From the NCBI GenBank assembly GCA_902624315.1, contig CACNXC010000003.1, positions 124,001-188,000 of the forward strand: DNA of 64,000 nucleotides, in the 5' to 3' direction. A model generated the notes under the pieces. It was not told where the DNA came from. It was given only the letters and a program-made list of their open reading frames with translations, and did no database searches. Made by a program: the position numbers and the translations under genes. This DNA comes from an uncultured Pelagibacteraceae bacterium. Its GTDB lineage: Bacteria; Pseudomonadota; Alphaproteobacteria; Pelagibacterales; Pelagibacteraceae. Shown in pieces: positions 28,372 through 36,915 of the stretch. Position 1 is the stretch's first letter. The number at the start of each line of letters is the position of its first letter.

Positions 28372-29022
28372 CTAATTAGCCGAAAAATAGATATTTTGAA
28401 AATAAGCTATAGCTTTCATTTTGGAATTATCAGTATCAGACATTATTGCTAAACCATCTAATTCATTAACGTCTAAATCGTGGAATTTTTTAAAGTCTTC
28501 TTTGACGTTTGCTTTAACAGTCACCCACTGATTAAGATTATTTTTAGTAGTAGATAAAACATTATCTATGGACTTTTTGGTATAGGGACTGGGTGAACTA
28601 AATCCAATTTCGTTATTACTCGAAAAAACATAGTTTATTGCCCTATTAGAAAGTGGTGTTGCACCAGTTTTTTTTACTGCAAATACTCTGGCTGCAAAAT
28701 CATGTCCTTTCTTAGTATTTTCTTTAATACCAGATAAATCTTTTTCAACTTTCCATGTAATATTAATAAAAGGTGTCTCGTTAAGGTCAATTTTAACCTC
28801 TTTACCTAAACCAGAAGCAGCATTGTCAGCAACTGATTTTAAAAAATTGCCATTTTCATTAGATCCAACCGAATAATTTGTCTTATTGTCAGCACCTCTC
28901 ACTTTTCTGACCTCAAGCTGTGAAAGTTCAGCTTCGGTAAATTCAAATACTTTTATTTCACTAGCTACAACTATCTTAGTAAATAAAAAGAGACTGATTA
29001 GAAGTTTTAAAATTATTTTCAT
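28372..29022 (-). CDS. DUF3047 family exported protein
   Basis: This 216-residue protein has a signal peptide (KIILKLLISLFLFTKIVVAS), so it is periplasmic. The body resembles DUF3047: paired INITWKVEKDLSGIKE near 87-102, then GHDFAARVFAVKKTG near 107-121, then RAINYVFSSNNEIGF, and a C-terminal LDGLAIMSDTDNSK. The fold is probably a beta-sandwich, and the function is unknown. It is followed on the same strand by ybgC after 23 bases. Confidence 0.75.
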   Translation of the reverse strand: MKIILKLLISLFLFTKIVVASEIKVFEFTEAELSQLEVRKVRGADNKTNYSVGSNENGNFLKSVADNAASGLGKEVKIDLNETPFINITWKVEKDLSGIKENTKKGHDFAARVFAVKKTGATPLSNRAINYVFSSNNEIGFSSPSPYTKKSIDNVLSTTKNNLNQWVTVKANVKEDFKKFHDLDVNELDGLAIMSDTDNSKMKAIAYFQNIYFSAN

Positions 29023-29104
29023 AAATTTTTAAAAAAGTTGTTAATACATTATTTTGACAAAATTTAAACAATCAAAAATCAATTTCTATTCGTATGTATT
29101 AATT

Positions 29105-29242
29105 ATGAAGACAATTTCCATTTTTATTTTATTAATTTACTGGTCAATAATGATTTTTGCTCCAGTGATGTCAAAAGATGTAAAATTTGGCAGGGCTAAA
29201 CTAAATCAAACTAAGATAGTAGAGATAAAACCAAGAAGTTAA
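29105..29242 (+). CDS. Small membrane protein, 45 residues
   Basis: An open frame from ATG at 29105 gives MKTISIFILLIYWSIMIFAP followed by a basic tail (SKDVKFGRAKLNQTKIVEIKPRS). It has one N-terminal hydrophobic helix, either a signal or an anchor. A longer frame from 29054 exists, but the internal ATG gives the more natural N terminus. It fills the gap between the divergent DUF3047 gene and the opposing SDR gene, and shares a TTAA stop overlap with the latter. No family is recognised. Confidence 0.45.
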   Translation: MKTISIFILLIYWSIMIFAPVMSKDVKFGRAKLNQTKIVEIKPRS

Positions 29243-29991
29243 TAGGTCGAACGACCCCCACTGATATCAAAAACTGCAGCAGTTGAGAACGTATTTTCCT
29301 CTGAAGACAACCAGCAGACTAAAGAAGTGAACTCTTCAACCTCGAGAAATCGTCCTCTTGGTACTTTTGATAACATTCTTTGGACGTGTTCTCTGGTCAT
29401 TTGGTCCAAAATTCTAGTTTTAGCACCTGCAGGAGTAACGGCATTTACTGCTATATTCTTATCTGCAAGCTCTTTCCCTAGTGATTTTGTTAATCCAATA
29501 GCCCCTGCTTTTCCAACGCTATAGGCACTCGCGTTTGCATTGCCATCTTTACCTGCAACTGAGGCCACATTAACTATCCTGCCATAATTATTTTTGATCA
29601 TATTTGGTACAATTGTTCGACAACAATTAAAAGTACCCATTAAATTTATATCAACAACCTTTTTCCACATCTCAATATCATATTCCCATAAAGTTGCTGT
29701 TGGACCAGTAATACCAGCATTATTGATCAATATATCAATATTATTTTGTTTAGTGATTTCTTGCACACATTCTTCAACTTTTGAATAATTTGAAATATCA
29801 ACAATATTAAAACTTAAATTAGGACTTTTAATGTCTTCAATCGCTTTTTCGACCATTTTCTGATCATTATCCCAAATAATTACACCCGCACCCGACCTTA
29901 TTAATCTTTTTGTAATGTCTAAACCAAAGCCTTGTGCACCACCAGTAACAATTGCACTTCTGCCTTTAAAATCAAAAGAAATTTTATTCAT
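29239..29991 (-). CDS. Short-chain dehydrogenase/reductase
   Basis: This is a classical SDR of 250 residues with an NAD(P)-binding Rossmann fold. The cofactor motif TGGAQGFGLDITK is near 16-28, NNAGITGP near 89-96 and the catalytic Ser in NVASVAGKDG near 140. The YxxxK pair is in SAYSVGKAGAIG near 153. The end VFDISGGRSTY departs from the usual DGG..A ending. The acidic residue after the glycine motif (WDNDQ) favours NAD. It lies five bases after the NCS1 transporter gene on the same strand, in the TRAP-NCS1-SDR series. The substrate is unknown, and a sugar-acid or hydroxy-acid dehydrogenase is plausible. Confidence 0.9.
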   Translation of the reverse strand: MNKISFDFKGRSAIVTGGAQGFGLDITKRLIRSGAGVIIWDNDQKMVEKAIEDIKSPNLSFNIVDISNYSKVEECVQEITKQNNIDILINNAGITGPTATLWEYDIEMWKKVVDINLMGTFNCCRTIVPNMIKNNYGRIVNVASVAGKDGNANASAYSVGKAGAIGLTKSLGKELADKNIAVNAVTPAGAKTRILDQMTREHVQRMLSKVPRGRFLEVEEFTSLVCWLSSEENTFSTAAVFDISGGRSTY

Positions 29992-29995
29992 AAAA

Positions 29996-31453
29996 CTACT
30001 CTCTAGCTAAGAGGTAATAAACAAAAGCTGCAACAAATGCACCAATAATCCAGGAGTAAGATTGTAAAAACATTAGATTTGTGTTCCAAATTGTTGAAGC
30101 AGAAAAAATAAATCCTAATATTAAAGAGTATACTCCTTTAAGATGCCACCCTCCTGAATAATAATAAGTGCCACTAGTTTCAAGTGAATATATATCCTTG
30201 TTTTCTAATTTTCCTTTTTTAATAATATAAAAATCGGCAATCATTAATCCAAATAGAGGACCAAAAAAAGCACCGATCGTATCTATATAAGATAAGACCC
30301 CAACCTGGCTTAAAAAAGTTAACCAAAAAACTCCTATAATAAATCCAAAAATAGCAATTACATAACTTGCGCTTTTTAAAGAAAAAGATGAGGGATCAAA
30401 ATTAATCAATGTATATTGAGAAGGAATAAAATTTGCTATTAAATTCGTTGATGCAGAAGCAATAATAATAAAAATTAATGCTATAGAAACCAAAAGAATA
30501 TTATCTAATTTTCCAATTATATCTGTTGGGTTAGTTAAAATCATCTCTACATTTTGCTCATTTAAATTCTGAAATGCATCAGCACCTGTAACAATAAATA
30601 ATGCAAAAAATGAAAAAATGATAAGATTTAAAATTAAGCTTAAATTGCCTTTTCTTAACTCTTTTTCATTTTTAACGTATCTAGAAAAATCACCAAATGA
30701 TAAAATTATAATAGAAAAAAAGGTAAATGTAGTCCCTGCAACTGTAATTATTGGACCAACATTATTTGGATTAAAAATATTTTGAAAATCTAAAAAATCC
30801 ATAAAAGATTTAGCAGTTAATTTCACATCAGACAATAAAACAATGAGGAAAAACATTATCATTGCAGCATATATAGTTAATGCAGAAAACTTGATTAATT
30901 TTTTATTATAATTCATGCCAACACTAAACAAGTAAGTTTGCAGTATAATTGAAATCAATATAGCGGCCCAATCAATAATGTTTAATCCTATGAAAAAAAC
31001 TAATAAAATTTCTTTTTGTAAAATTGAGTTATCTACTGAGTACATCAAAACCCGAATTAAAAAACCAATTGCTTTTGATAAAAAATATGTTTGTATACCA
31101 AACATAAATATTCCTACAATACTTCTTAGCAATCCAAAAAATTGTGCTCCTCTAAATCCTAACGAGGATCTTAATAAGACAACAAATGGTAATCCAAATT
31201 TCTGAGATGGTTTTCCAATTAGGTTACAAAATATATAAACAAAAAAAGTTCCTAAAATTGTTCCAAAAAGAACTACAGCAGTATTTAAATTATAAATTAA
31301 GTACAAAGATGCAATTAGTGAAAATCCAATAACACTCTGAATATTAACTCCCCAAAAACAAAACAGATCTTTCCAGTCCCAAGTTTTATCGTTTGGGTTT
31401 ACAGTAACTAAATCCCAATTAATGAGTGTTTTTTTTGTTTTTTGTTGACTCAC
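29996..31453 (-). CDS. NCS1-family cation symporter (nucleobase/cytosine permease type)
   Basis: This is a 485-residue inner-membrane transporter with 12 predicted helices. The N-terminal block NDKTWDWKDLFCFWGVNIQS near 17-36 and GLPFVVLLRSSLGFRGAQF near 82-100 (the discontinuous helix 3 region) are characteristic of NCS1 uptake systems for purines, pyrimidines, hydantoins, allantoin and related vitamins. The C terminus contains FGPLFGLMIADFYIIKKGK near 392-410, typical of the family. It sits between dctM and the SDR on the same strand and probably shares a transcript. The substrate cannot be deduced, and the neighbourhood hints at a small solute rather than a nucleobase. Confidence 0.85.
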   Translation of the reverse strand: MSQQKTKKTLINWDLVTVNPNDKTWDWKDLFCFWGVNIQSVIGFSLIASLYLIYNLNTAVVLFGTILGTFFVYIFCNLIGKPSQKFGLPFVVLLRSSLGFRGAQFFGLLRSIVGIFMFGIQTYFLSKAIGFLIRVLMYSVDNSILQKEILLVFFIGLNIIDWAAILISIILQTYLFSVGMNYNKKLIKFSALTIYAAMIMFFLIVLLSDVKLTAKSFMDFLDFQNIFNPNNVGPIITVAGTTFTFFSIIILSFGDFSRYVKNEKELRKGNLSLILNLIIFSFFALFIVTGADAFQNLNEQNVEMILTNPTDIIGKLDNILLVSIALIFIIIASASTNLIANFIPSQYTLINFDPSSFSLKSASYVIAIFGFIIGVFWLTFLSQVGVLSYIDTIGAFFGPLFGLMIADFYIIKKGKLENKDIYSLETSGTYYYSGGWHLKGVYSLILGFIFSASTIWNTNLMFLQSYSWIIGAFVAAFVYYLLARE

Positions 31454-31478
31454 CTAAACTATATAAAACTTTAAAATT

Positions 31479-32813
31479 CTATTGTCCATATAAGAGAGTG
31501 GGCAGCCAAAGAGCAATCTTAGGGAATATTACGATTAAAATTAATCCTATGATTTGTAGAACCATAAATTGCATCATTCCATAATAAATGTCTTTTAAAT
31601 CCCACTCAGGAACAACTCCTTTTAAGAAATAAGCTGATAGAGCTACGGGTGGTGAAAGCCAGGCGGTTTGTAGATTAACTGCGACTAATATTGCAAACCA
31701 AGTTAGATTGAATCCTAGTGCCTCAACTAGAGGTAAAATTATTGGAATAATAATCATTACAATAGGAACCCATTCAAGAGGCCAGCCTAATAAGAATATC
31801 ATAACCATTATCATTGCTAGAATTAAATATTTATTCATTTCTAAACCAAGTAAAAACTCAGTTAACAATGTTGGTGTTCCTAATCTTGCAAAAACTGCAC
31901 CAAAAAAATTTGATGCTGCAACTAAAACCATAATCAAAGCAGTAATCTCTAATGTTTTCACTAATGCCTCTTGAAGTTTTGAAAGAGTTAATTTTTTATA
32001 GGCTAATGAAAGTAATAAAGCACCCATAGCTCCGCAGCCCGCTGCTTCAGTTGGAGTTGCAAATCCAAATAAAATGCTACCTAATGCTGCAAATACTAAT
32101 GCAGCAGGAGGAACTAATCCAAGAAAGAATTCAATCCATACTTCTTTCATGCTAGCAGCCCTCATATCTTCAGGTAAAACTGGACCCAGTTTTGGATTTA
32201 TCATACATCTGATTGTTGTGTAAGCTGCGTACAAACTTGCAAGAAGAATTCCTGGTATGATCGCAGCTGCAAATAAGTCTATAACTGGAATCTCCATGAT
32301 TGGTCCCATCACCACAAGCATGATACTAGGTGGAATTAATATTCCTAAAGTTCCACCTGCAGTGATTGTTCCAGCCGCAAGTTTAACGTCATATCCAGAT
32401 CTATTCATCGATTTTGCAGCCATTATTCCTAAAATTGTAACTGATGCACCAACAATGCCTGTTGCAGCAGCAAATATTACCGAAACAAATAAAACTGCAT
32501 AATATAAAGATCCTTTTACTTTTGCTAGCATCATCTGAAATGATGAAAATAGTCTTTCCATTAAACCAGCTTGTTCCATCATAATACCCATAAAAACGAA
32601 GAGCGGTACGGCGGCAAGAGTTTGTTCGGTCATGACCATAGAAAATTGGAGTGTCATCAAATAAAAAACCAATTTTCCAAAACCTAAGTATCCAAAAACA
32701 AATCCTAGAAATATTAGTGTAAATGAAATGGGAAATCCGACAAATATTGCAAAAAGCATCACGCCTACAAGGACGAAACCTAAAATTGCCGGATCTATTA
32801 ATTCAGCGATCAT
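31479..32813 (-). CDS. dctM: TRAP transporter large membrane subunit (DctM type)
   Basis: This is the sodium-coupled transport subunit of a tripartite TRAP transporter, 444 residues with about 12-13 helices. Family marks are FVFMGIMMEQAGLMERLF near 72-89, AAATGIVGASVTILGIMA near 115-132, GILIPPSIMLVVMGP near 156-170 and FLLGWPLEWVPIVMIIIPII near 340-359. The WPLEW region groups it with the mannitol/chloroaromatic (FcbT3-like) DctM proteins. Its start overlaps the dctQ stop by four bases. With dctP and dctQ it forms a complete transporter for an organic anion. Confidence 0.94.
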   Translation of the reverse strand: MIAELIDPAILGFVLVGVMLFAIFVGFPISFTLIFLGFVFGYLGFGKLVFYLMTLQFSMVMTEQTLAAVPLFVFMGIMMEQAGLMERLFSSFQMMLAKVKGSLYYAVLFVSVIFAAATGIVGASVTILGIMAAKSMNRSGYDVKLAAGTITAGGTLGILIPPSIMLVVMGPIMEIPVIDLFAAAIIPGILLASLYAAYTTIRCMINPKLGPVLPEDMRAASMKEVWIEFFLGLVPPAALVFAALGSILFGFATPTEAAGCGAMGALLLSLAYKKLTLSKLQEALVKTLEITALIMVLVAASNFFGAVFARLGTPTLLTEFLLGLEMNKYLILAMIMVMIFLLGWPLEWVPIVMIIIPIILPLVEALGFNLTWFAILVAVNLQTAWLSPPVALSAYFLKGVVPEWDLKDIYYGMMQFMVLQIIGLILIVIFPKIALWLPTLLYGQ

Positions 32814-33430
32814 TTTTTACTTTCTTCACCTGGCCATTCGCCTTTTTTTGCTGCCCAGTAACTCTTAAATAATTCTGAAACACCTTGGATTAATAAAAAG
32901 ATTATTCCAACTAACAAACATGTTTTGATTGGCCACATATACGGCATCCAAGTAGTATCCATGCCCCTCTCACCTCTTTGAATAGACTCTCCAACAAAAC
33001 CAATTGTCATATAAAGAAAAACAATTAAGCCCGGAAAATAGAATAAAAGATATAACCAAAAATCAATAAGACCTTGGTTTTTAGTTTTGAAATTTCTGTA
33101 TAAAAAATCAGCTCTAATATGTACTCCCCTAGATAGAGCATATCCAGCGCCTAACATAAAAAGTGCGCCATACAAAAAACGACTTATATCATAGGCCCAG
33201 ATCGTTGGAGCTAAAAATAATTTTCGCGCAAGCACTTCATAAGTCATTGCAAATATAAGTGGCATTAATATCCAACAAACAATATTACCAATCCACTTAC
33301 TAAATTTATCAATATTTACTATAGATTTTGCCATCCATAATGGCATGTCATCAGGCATTTTTCCCGAACCACCTCGCCTTTCGGCAATCATTTCATCTGA
33401 TATGTCTAATTTGCTTGGTTCTTCTGCCAT
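32810..33430 (-). CDS. dctQ: TRAP transporter small membrane subunit (DctQ type)
   Basis: This is the four-helix subunit of the TRAP membrane complex, 206 residues with a charged N-terminal extension (EPSKLDISDEMIAERRGGSG). The core motifs are FAMTYEVLARKLFLAPTIWA near 60-79 and the family pattern RGVHIRADFLYRNF near 102-115. It overlaps dctM by four bases. A strong hairpin separates it from dctP upstream, which would let the binding protein be made in excess over the membrane subunits. Confidence 0.92.
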   Translation of the reverse strand: MAEEPSKLDISDEMIAERRGGSGKMPDDMPLWMAKSIVNIDKFSKWIGNIVCWILMPLIFAMTYEVLARKLFLAPTIWAYDISRFLYGALFMLGAGYALSRGVHIRADFLYRNFKTKNQGLIDFWLYLLFYFPGLIVFLYMTIGFVGESIQRGERGMDTTWMPYMWPIKTCLLVGIIFLLIQGVSELFKSYWAAKKGEWPGEESKK

Positions 33431-33449
33431 AAAATTTCAGTTAAAAAAA

Positions 33450-33478
33450 TTAGAGCGGACTTTTAAAGTCCGCTCTAA
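33450..33478 (-). terminator. Hairpin between dctP and dctQ (attenuator or intrinsic terminator)
   Basis: The arms AGAGCGGACTTT and AAAGTCCGCTCT (33452-33476) form a 12-base inverted repeat, with two further A-T pairs outside. It is followed on the reverse strand by AATTTTTTTAAC, a uridine-rich run in the RNA. It stands between the dctP stop and the dctQ start. Such elements commonly stabilise or partially terminate the abundant binding-protein mRNA. Confidence 0.8.
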
Positions 33479-33499
33479 AAAATCAAGATTAATTACTGA

Positions 33500-34594
33500 T
33501 TACTTTAATGTCGCCGCGTGAGCCATTCCTAGCTTCGCATTAGACATTTGAGCACCACTCCAGAAAGGAACAGCAATATCAGCAAAGTTTTTCATTGAAT
33601 TATAAACTTCATTGAAAAATTTGTTGTCTTTAGCATTCTTATTTAAAGAAGCTTTTGCTGCAGCCATATATTCTGTGAAATAATCTGAAGGTGTATCTTC
33701 TAAAATTACTCCATGTTTAGTAGTTAGCTCTTGTAAAGCTTTACCATTCTCATAGATTCTGTAACTTAAAGATTTCGCTAATGATGCATTAGCAGCTACT
33801 TCAAGTGACTTCTTCTCATGAGCGCTCATAGCTTTATAAGTTTTTCCAGTAATATAAAAGTCAGCATTTACGACTACTTGGTGTAAACCTTGTAAGTAAT
33901 AGTGCTTTAATACTTTTTGGAAACCAAATGTTAAGTCTGGTTTTGGACAACACCACTCAGCAGCATCGATCGTACCTGCCTCAAGAGCTGGAAGAATATC
34001 TCCACCACCCATTGCAACAGATGCTATACCAATGTCTTTATAAGTTTGTCCTGGAATTCCTGGAGGAGTTCTAAACTTATATTTTCTAAAGTCAGCCATA
34101 TCCTTAATTGGTTTTGGAAACCAACCTAAAGCTTCTGGACCAACTGGTTGAATCATAAATCCTTTGATGTCTCTTCCCATTTCTTTCCAAAGTTGGTCGT
34201 ATAATTCTTTACCACCACCGTATTGGAACCATGAAAGGAATGCGATATTGTCGATACCAACTCCACCACCAGCTACTGGAGATCCAAATAGCATAGCAGC
34301 AGGATGATCACCTGACCAATAGTGTGTCCATGCGAATCCACAATCGATCAGACCTTTATCCACAGCATCAAGAGTTTCCTTAACTCCAACAACAGCGCCC
34401 GCAGGTAAAATTTCGAATTTTAACGAACCAGCTGTTAATTCAGTTACTGTATCAGTAAAGTCCTTTAACATTTTCACTTCATCAGCTTTAGTGTTAAGAA
34501 CAGTCTGACATTTTAGTGTTTTTGCAGCATTAGCATTAGAAATAAATCCAAGAACTAAGACAGATGCAAATAACATTGAAATGATTTTTTTCAT
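33500..34594 (-). CDS. dctP: TRAP transporter substrate-binding protein (DctP type, TakP-like)
   Basis: This is the periplasmic binding protein of the TRAP system, 364 residues with signal peptide KKIISMLFASVLVLGFISNANA. ELTAGSLKFEILPAGAVVG near 51-69, KFRTPPGIPGQTYKDIGIAS near 170-189 and ALEAGTIDAAEW near 202-213 show the DctP fold. HYYLQGLHQVVVNADF near 232-247 aligns with the TakP/FcbT1 branch, known for 2-oxo acids, mannitol-related and chloroaromatic anions. The arginine in FRTPPG is the usual carboxylate or sulfonate anchor. The substrate pocket shows an unusual Cys-Cys pair (EWCCPKPD). A good ribosome site (GAGGG) precedes the ATG. It is opposite the GMC dehydrogenase gene. Confidence 0.93.
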   Translation of the reverse strand: MKKIISMLFASVLVLGFISNANAAKTLKCQTVLNTKADEVKMLKDFTDTVTELTAGSLKFEILPAGAVVGVKETLDAVDKGLIDCGFAWTHYWSGDHPAAMLFGSPVAGGGVGIDNIAFLSWFQYGGGKELYDQLWKEMGRDIKGFMIQPVGPEALGWFPKPIKDMADFRKYKFRTPPGIPGQTYKDIGIASVAMGGGDILPALEAGTIDAAEWCCPKPDLTFGFQKVLKHYYLQGLHQVVVNADFYITGKTYKAMSAHEKKSLEVAANASLAKSLSYRIYENGKALQELTTKHGVILEDTPSDYFTEYMAAAKASLNKNAKDNKFFNEVYNSMKNFADIAVPFWSGAQMSNAKLGMAHAATLK

Positions 34595-34611
34595 TATTTT
34601 CCCTCTTGTTA

Positions 34612-34623
34612 GTTAAATTTAAC
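34612..34623. promoter_or_regulatory. Palindrome GTTAAATTTAAC upstream of dctP
   Basis: A perfect 12-base palindrome lies 18 bases before the dctP start in the 132-base gap between the divergent dctP and GMC genes. It could be an operator, but A+T-rich palindromes of this length are frequent in such DNA, so the call is tentative. Confidence 0.25.
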
Positions 34624-34726
34624 AAATACATACAATCAGAAAAACAAACCTGACACAAGTGACAATTGATTAATATGAGTGTAAAGATGATTTAAAAAGA
34701 TTTATTAAAAAATTATTCAACTTGTA

Positions 34727-36322
34727 ATGGAAAACTTTGATTTTATAATTATTGGTGCTGGATCGGCAGGATGTGTTCTAGCAAATAGACTTTCTGAAAA
34801 TTCTCAAAATAAAGTTTTATTGATCGAAGCTGGAGGCAAAGACAATTATCCGTGGATACATATACCTGTTGGATATTTTAAAACAATGCACAATCCATCT
34901 GTTGATTGGTGTTACAAAACAGAACCTGATGAGACAATGAATAATCGATCAATTCGTTATCCAAGAGGAAAAACTTTAGGTGGGAGCTCTTCGATCAACG
35001 GACTACTTTATATCAGAGGACAAAGCAGAGATTATGATGTTTGGCGACAATTAGGAAATACTGGTTGGGGTTGGGATGATGTTCTTCCTTATTTTATCAA
35101 AGCGGAAAATCAAGAGCGAGGCAAAGATGATTTTCATGGTGTTGGGGGACCACTTTCTGTCTCTGATCAAAGAATTCAGTTGCCATTATTAAATGAATTT
35201 CAAAATGCTGCTGAAGAATTTGGAATCCCGAAGACAAAAGATTTTAATACTGGTGATAATCATGGTTGTGGTTATTTTCAAGTCACTGAAAAAGATGGTT
35301 TTAGATGTAGTACTGCTGTTGGATATTTAAATCCTATTAAAAATAGAAATAATTTGAAGATAATTACTAATGCTCATGTAAAGAAAATCAACTTCGAAAA
35401 TAAAACTGCTAAAAGTGTCGAGTATTGGCAGGAAAATGAACTAAAAAAAGTCTCAGCAAATAGAGAGGTGATTCTTTCCTCGGGATCTATTGGTTCTCCA
35501 CAGATTTTACAAACCTCTGGAGTTGGAAATTCAAAAAAATTAAAAGACTTAGGTATTGATATAGTTAACGATTTAAAAGGAGTTGGAGAGAATCTTCAAG
35601 ATCACCTTATGTTTAGACCAATCTACAAAGTTCATGGACTAAAATCTTTAAATAAAAAGATTAATAGTTTGTTTGGAAAATTGATGATTGGGCTTGAGTA
35701 TATTTTTAATCGTAGTGGTCCAATGACAATGGGTGCTAGCCAAATGTGTATGTTTGCCAAAAGCGATCCATCTTTAGAATTACCAGATCTTCAATGGCAT
35801 GTACAGCCAATGAGTATGGATACATTAGGTGCAACAAAAAATCATGACTTTGATGCATTTACTCCAACTGTCTCTAATATAAGACCAACTAGCAGAGGTC
35901 ATGTAAATATAACAGATAAAGATTCTAGAACTTATGCAAAAGTAAAACTTAATTATCTTTCAACTGACCATGATCGTATGGTTGCGGCAAAAGGTTTAAA
36001 ACTAACAAGAAAAATTGTCATGGAGTCTGAGACATTTAAAAAATATAAACCAGAGGAATATAGACCCGGAATAGATATTAATGATGATGAGGAGCTTGTA
36101 AAAGCTGGTTCAGAATTTACTCAGACTATTTTTCATCCTGTGGGTACTTGTAAAATGGGACAAGATGATATGGCTGTAGTAGATGAAAAACTTAAAGTAA
36201 AAGGTTTAAATAATCTTAGAGTGATTGACGCTTCAATAATGCCAAATATAACTTCAGGTAACACTAATGCACCTACAATAATGATTGCAGAAAAAGGTGC
36301 TGATATGATACTTAGAAGTTAA
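34727..36322 (+). CDS. GMC-family FAD alcohol dehydrogenase, candidate isethionate dehydrogenase
   Basis: This is a 531-residue flavoprotein of the glucose-methanol-choline oxidoreductase family. The FAD motif FIIIGAGSAGCVLANRLSE is at 5-23. GKTLGGSSSINGLLYIRG near 84-101 and SSGSIGSPQILQTSGVG near 251-267 are the PROSITE-type GMC signatures. The catalytic His lies in TIFHPVGTCKMG near 465-476, and a C-terminal VIDASIMPNITSGNTNAPT is near 495-513. BLAST-type naming would call it choline dehydrogenase-like. Since it diverges from a TRAP transporter in a sulfonate-degrading neighbourhood, an IseJ-like role (isethionate to sulfoacetaldehyde) is an attractive inference, but other alcohols are possible. 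Confidence 0.9.
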   Translation: MENFDFIIIGAGSAGCVLANRLSENSQNKVLLIEAGGKDNYPWIHIPVGYFKTMHNPSVDWCYKTEPDETMNNRSIRYPRGKTLGGSSSINGLLYIRGQSRDYDVWRQLGNTGWGWDDVLPYFIKAENQERGKDDFHGVGGPLSVSDQRIQLPLLNEFQNAAEEFGIPKTKDFNTGDNHGCGYFQVTEKDGFRCSTAVGYLNPIKNRNNLKIITNAHVKKINFENKTAKSVEYWQENELKKVSANREVILSSGSIGSPQILQTSGVGNSKKLKDLGIDIVNDLKGVGENLQDHLMFRPIYKVHGLKSLNKKINSLFGKLMIGLEYIFNRSGPMTMGASQMCMFAKSDPSLELPDLQWHVQPMSMDTLGATKNHDFDAFTPTVSNIRPTSRGHVNITDKDSRTYAKVKLNYLSTDHDRMVAAKGLKLTRKIVMESETFKKYKPEEYRPGIDINDDEELVKAGSEFTQTIFHPVGTCKMGQDDMAVVDEKLKVKGLNNLRVIDASIMPNITSGNTNAPTIMIAEKGADMILRS

Positions 36323-36915
36323 TGTTCACAGATTTAATTACTCCAGAACAAATTACTATTCTAACACAAATTATTTTAATCGATCTAGTTTTAGCTGGTG
36401 ACAATGCAATCATCATTGGGATGGTCGCATCAAAATTTCCATTAGAACAAAGAAAAAAGATTATTTTTTGGGGTATAGGTGGTGCTGTAGTTTTAAGAAT
36501 TATTTTAACTTTATTGACTGCTTACCTATTACAAATTACAGGTTTAAGATTAATTGGTGGTCTTCTTCTACTTTATATAGTTTACAAACTATATGTTGAT
36601 GTTGTGAAGGGATCTAATCACGATAGTGATATAAAAGTAGACAATTCAAGTTTCTTAAAAGCTATTTGGACAATTCTACTAGCTGACTTTACAATGAGCT
36701 TGGACAATGTTTTAGGTGTTGCTGGGGCAGCTGGTGATCATTATTATTTGCTAATTTTTGGTCTAGTTTTATCAATTGTTTTAATGGCTACTGCCGCAAC
36801 ATTAATTTCCAATTGGATTAAGAAATATAAGTGGATTGCATGGGCTGGTTTAATAGCTATTCTAATTGTTGCTATTGAGTTGATTTACACTGATATTAAA
36901 ATATTATTTTTATAA
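36322..36915 (+). CDS. TerC-family membrane protein (YjbE type)
   Basis: This 197-residue integral membrane protein has about seven helices. The hallmark LIDLVLAGDNAIIIGMVASKFP near 18-39 (quoted in parts: DLVLAGDNAIIIG) and LLADFTMSLDNVLGVAGAAG near 118-137 carry the two conserved Asp-Asn pairs of the TerC family, which is linked to metal ion (Mn, Ca) export and insertion of metalated exoproteins. It shares a one-base overlap with the GMC gene upstream and the SDR downstream, so it is in their operon, although a functional link is not obvious. Confidence 0.88.
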   Translation: MFTDLITPEQITILTQIILIDLVLAGDNAIIIGMVASKFPLEQRKKIIFWGIGGAVVLRIILTLLTAYLLQITGLRLIGGLLLLYIVYKLYVDVVKGSNHDSDIKVDNSSFLKAIWTILLADFTMSLDNVLGVAGAAGDHYYLLIFGLVLSIVLMATAATLISNWIKKYKWIAWAGLIAILIVAIELIYTDIKILFL

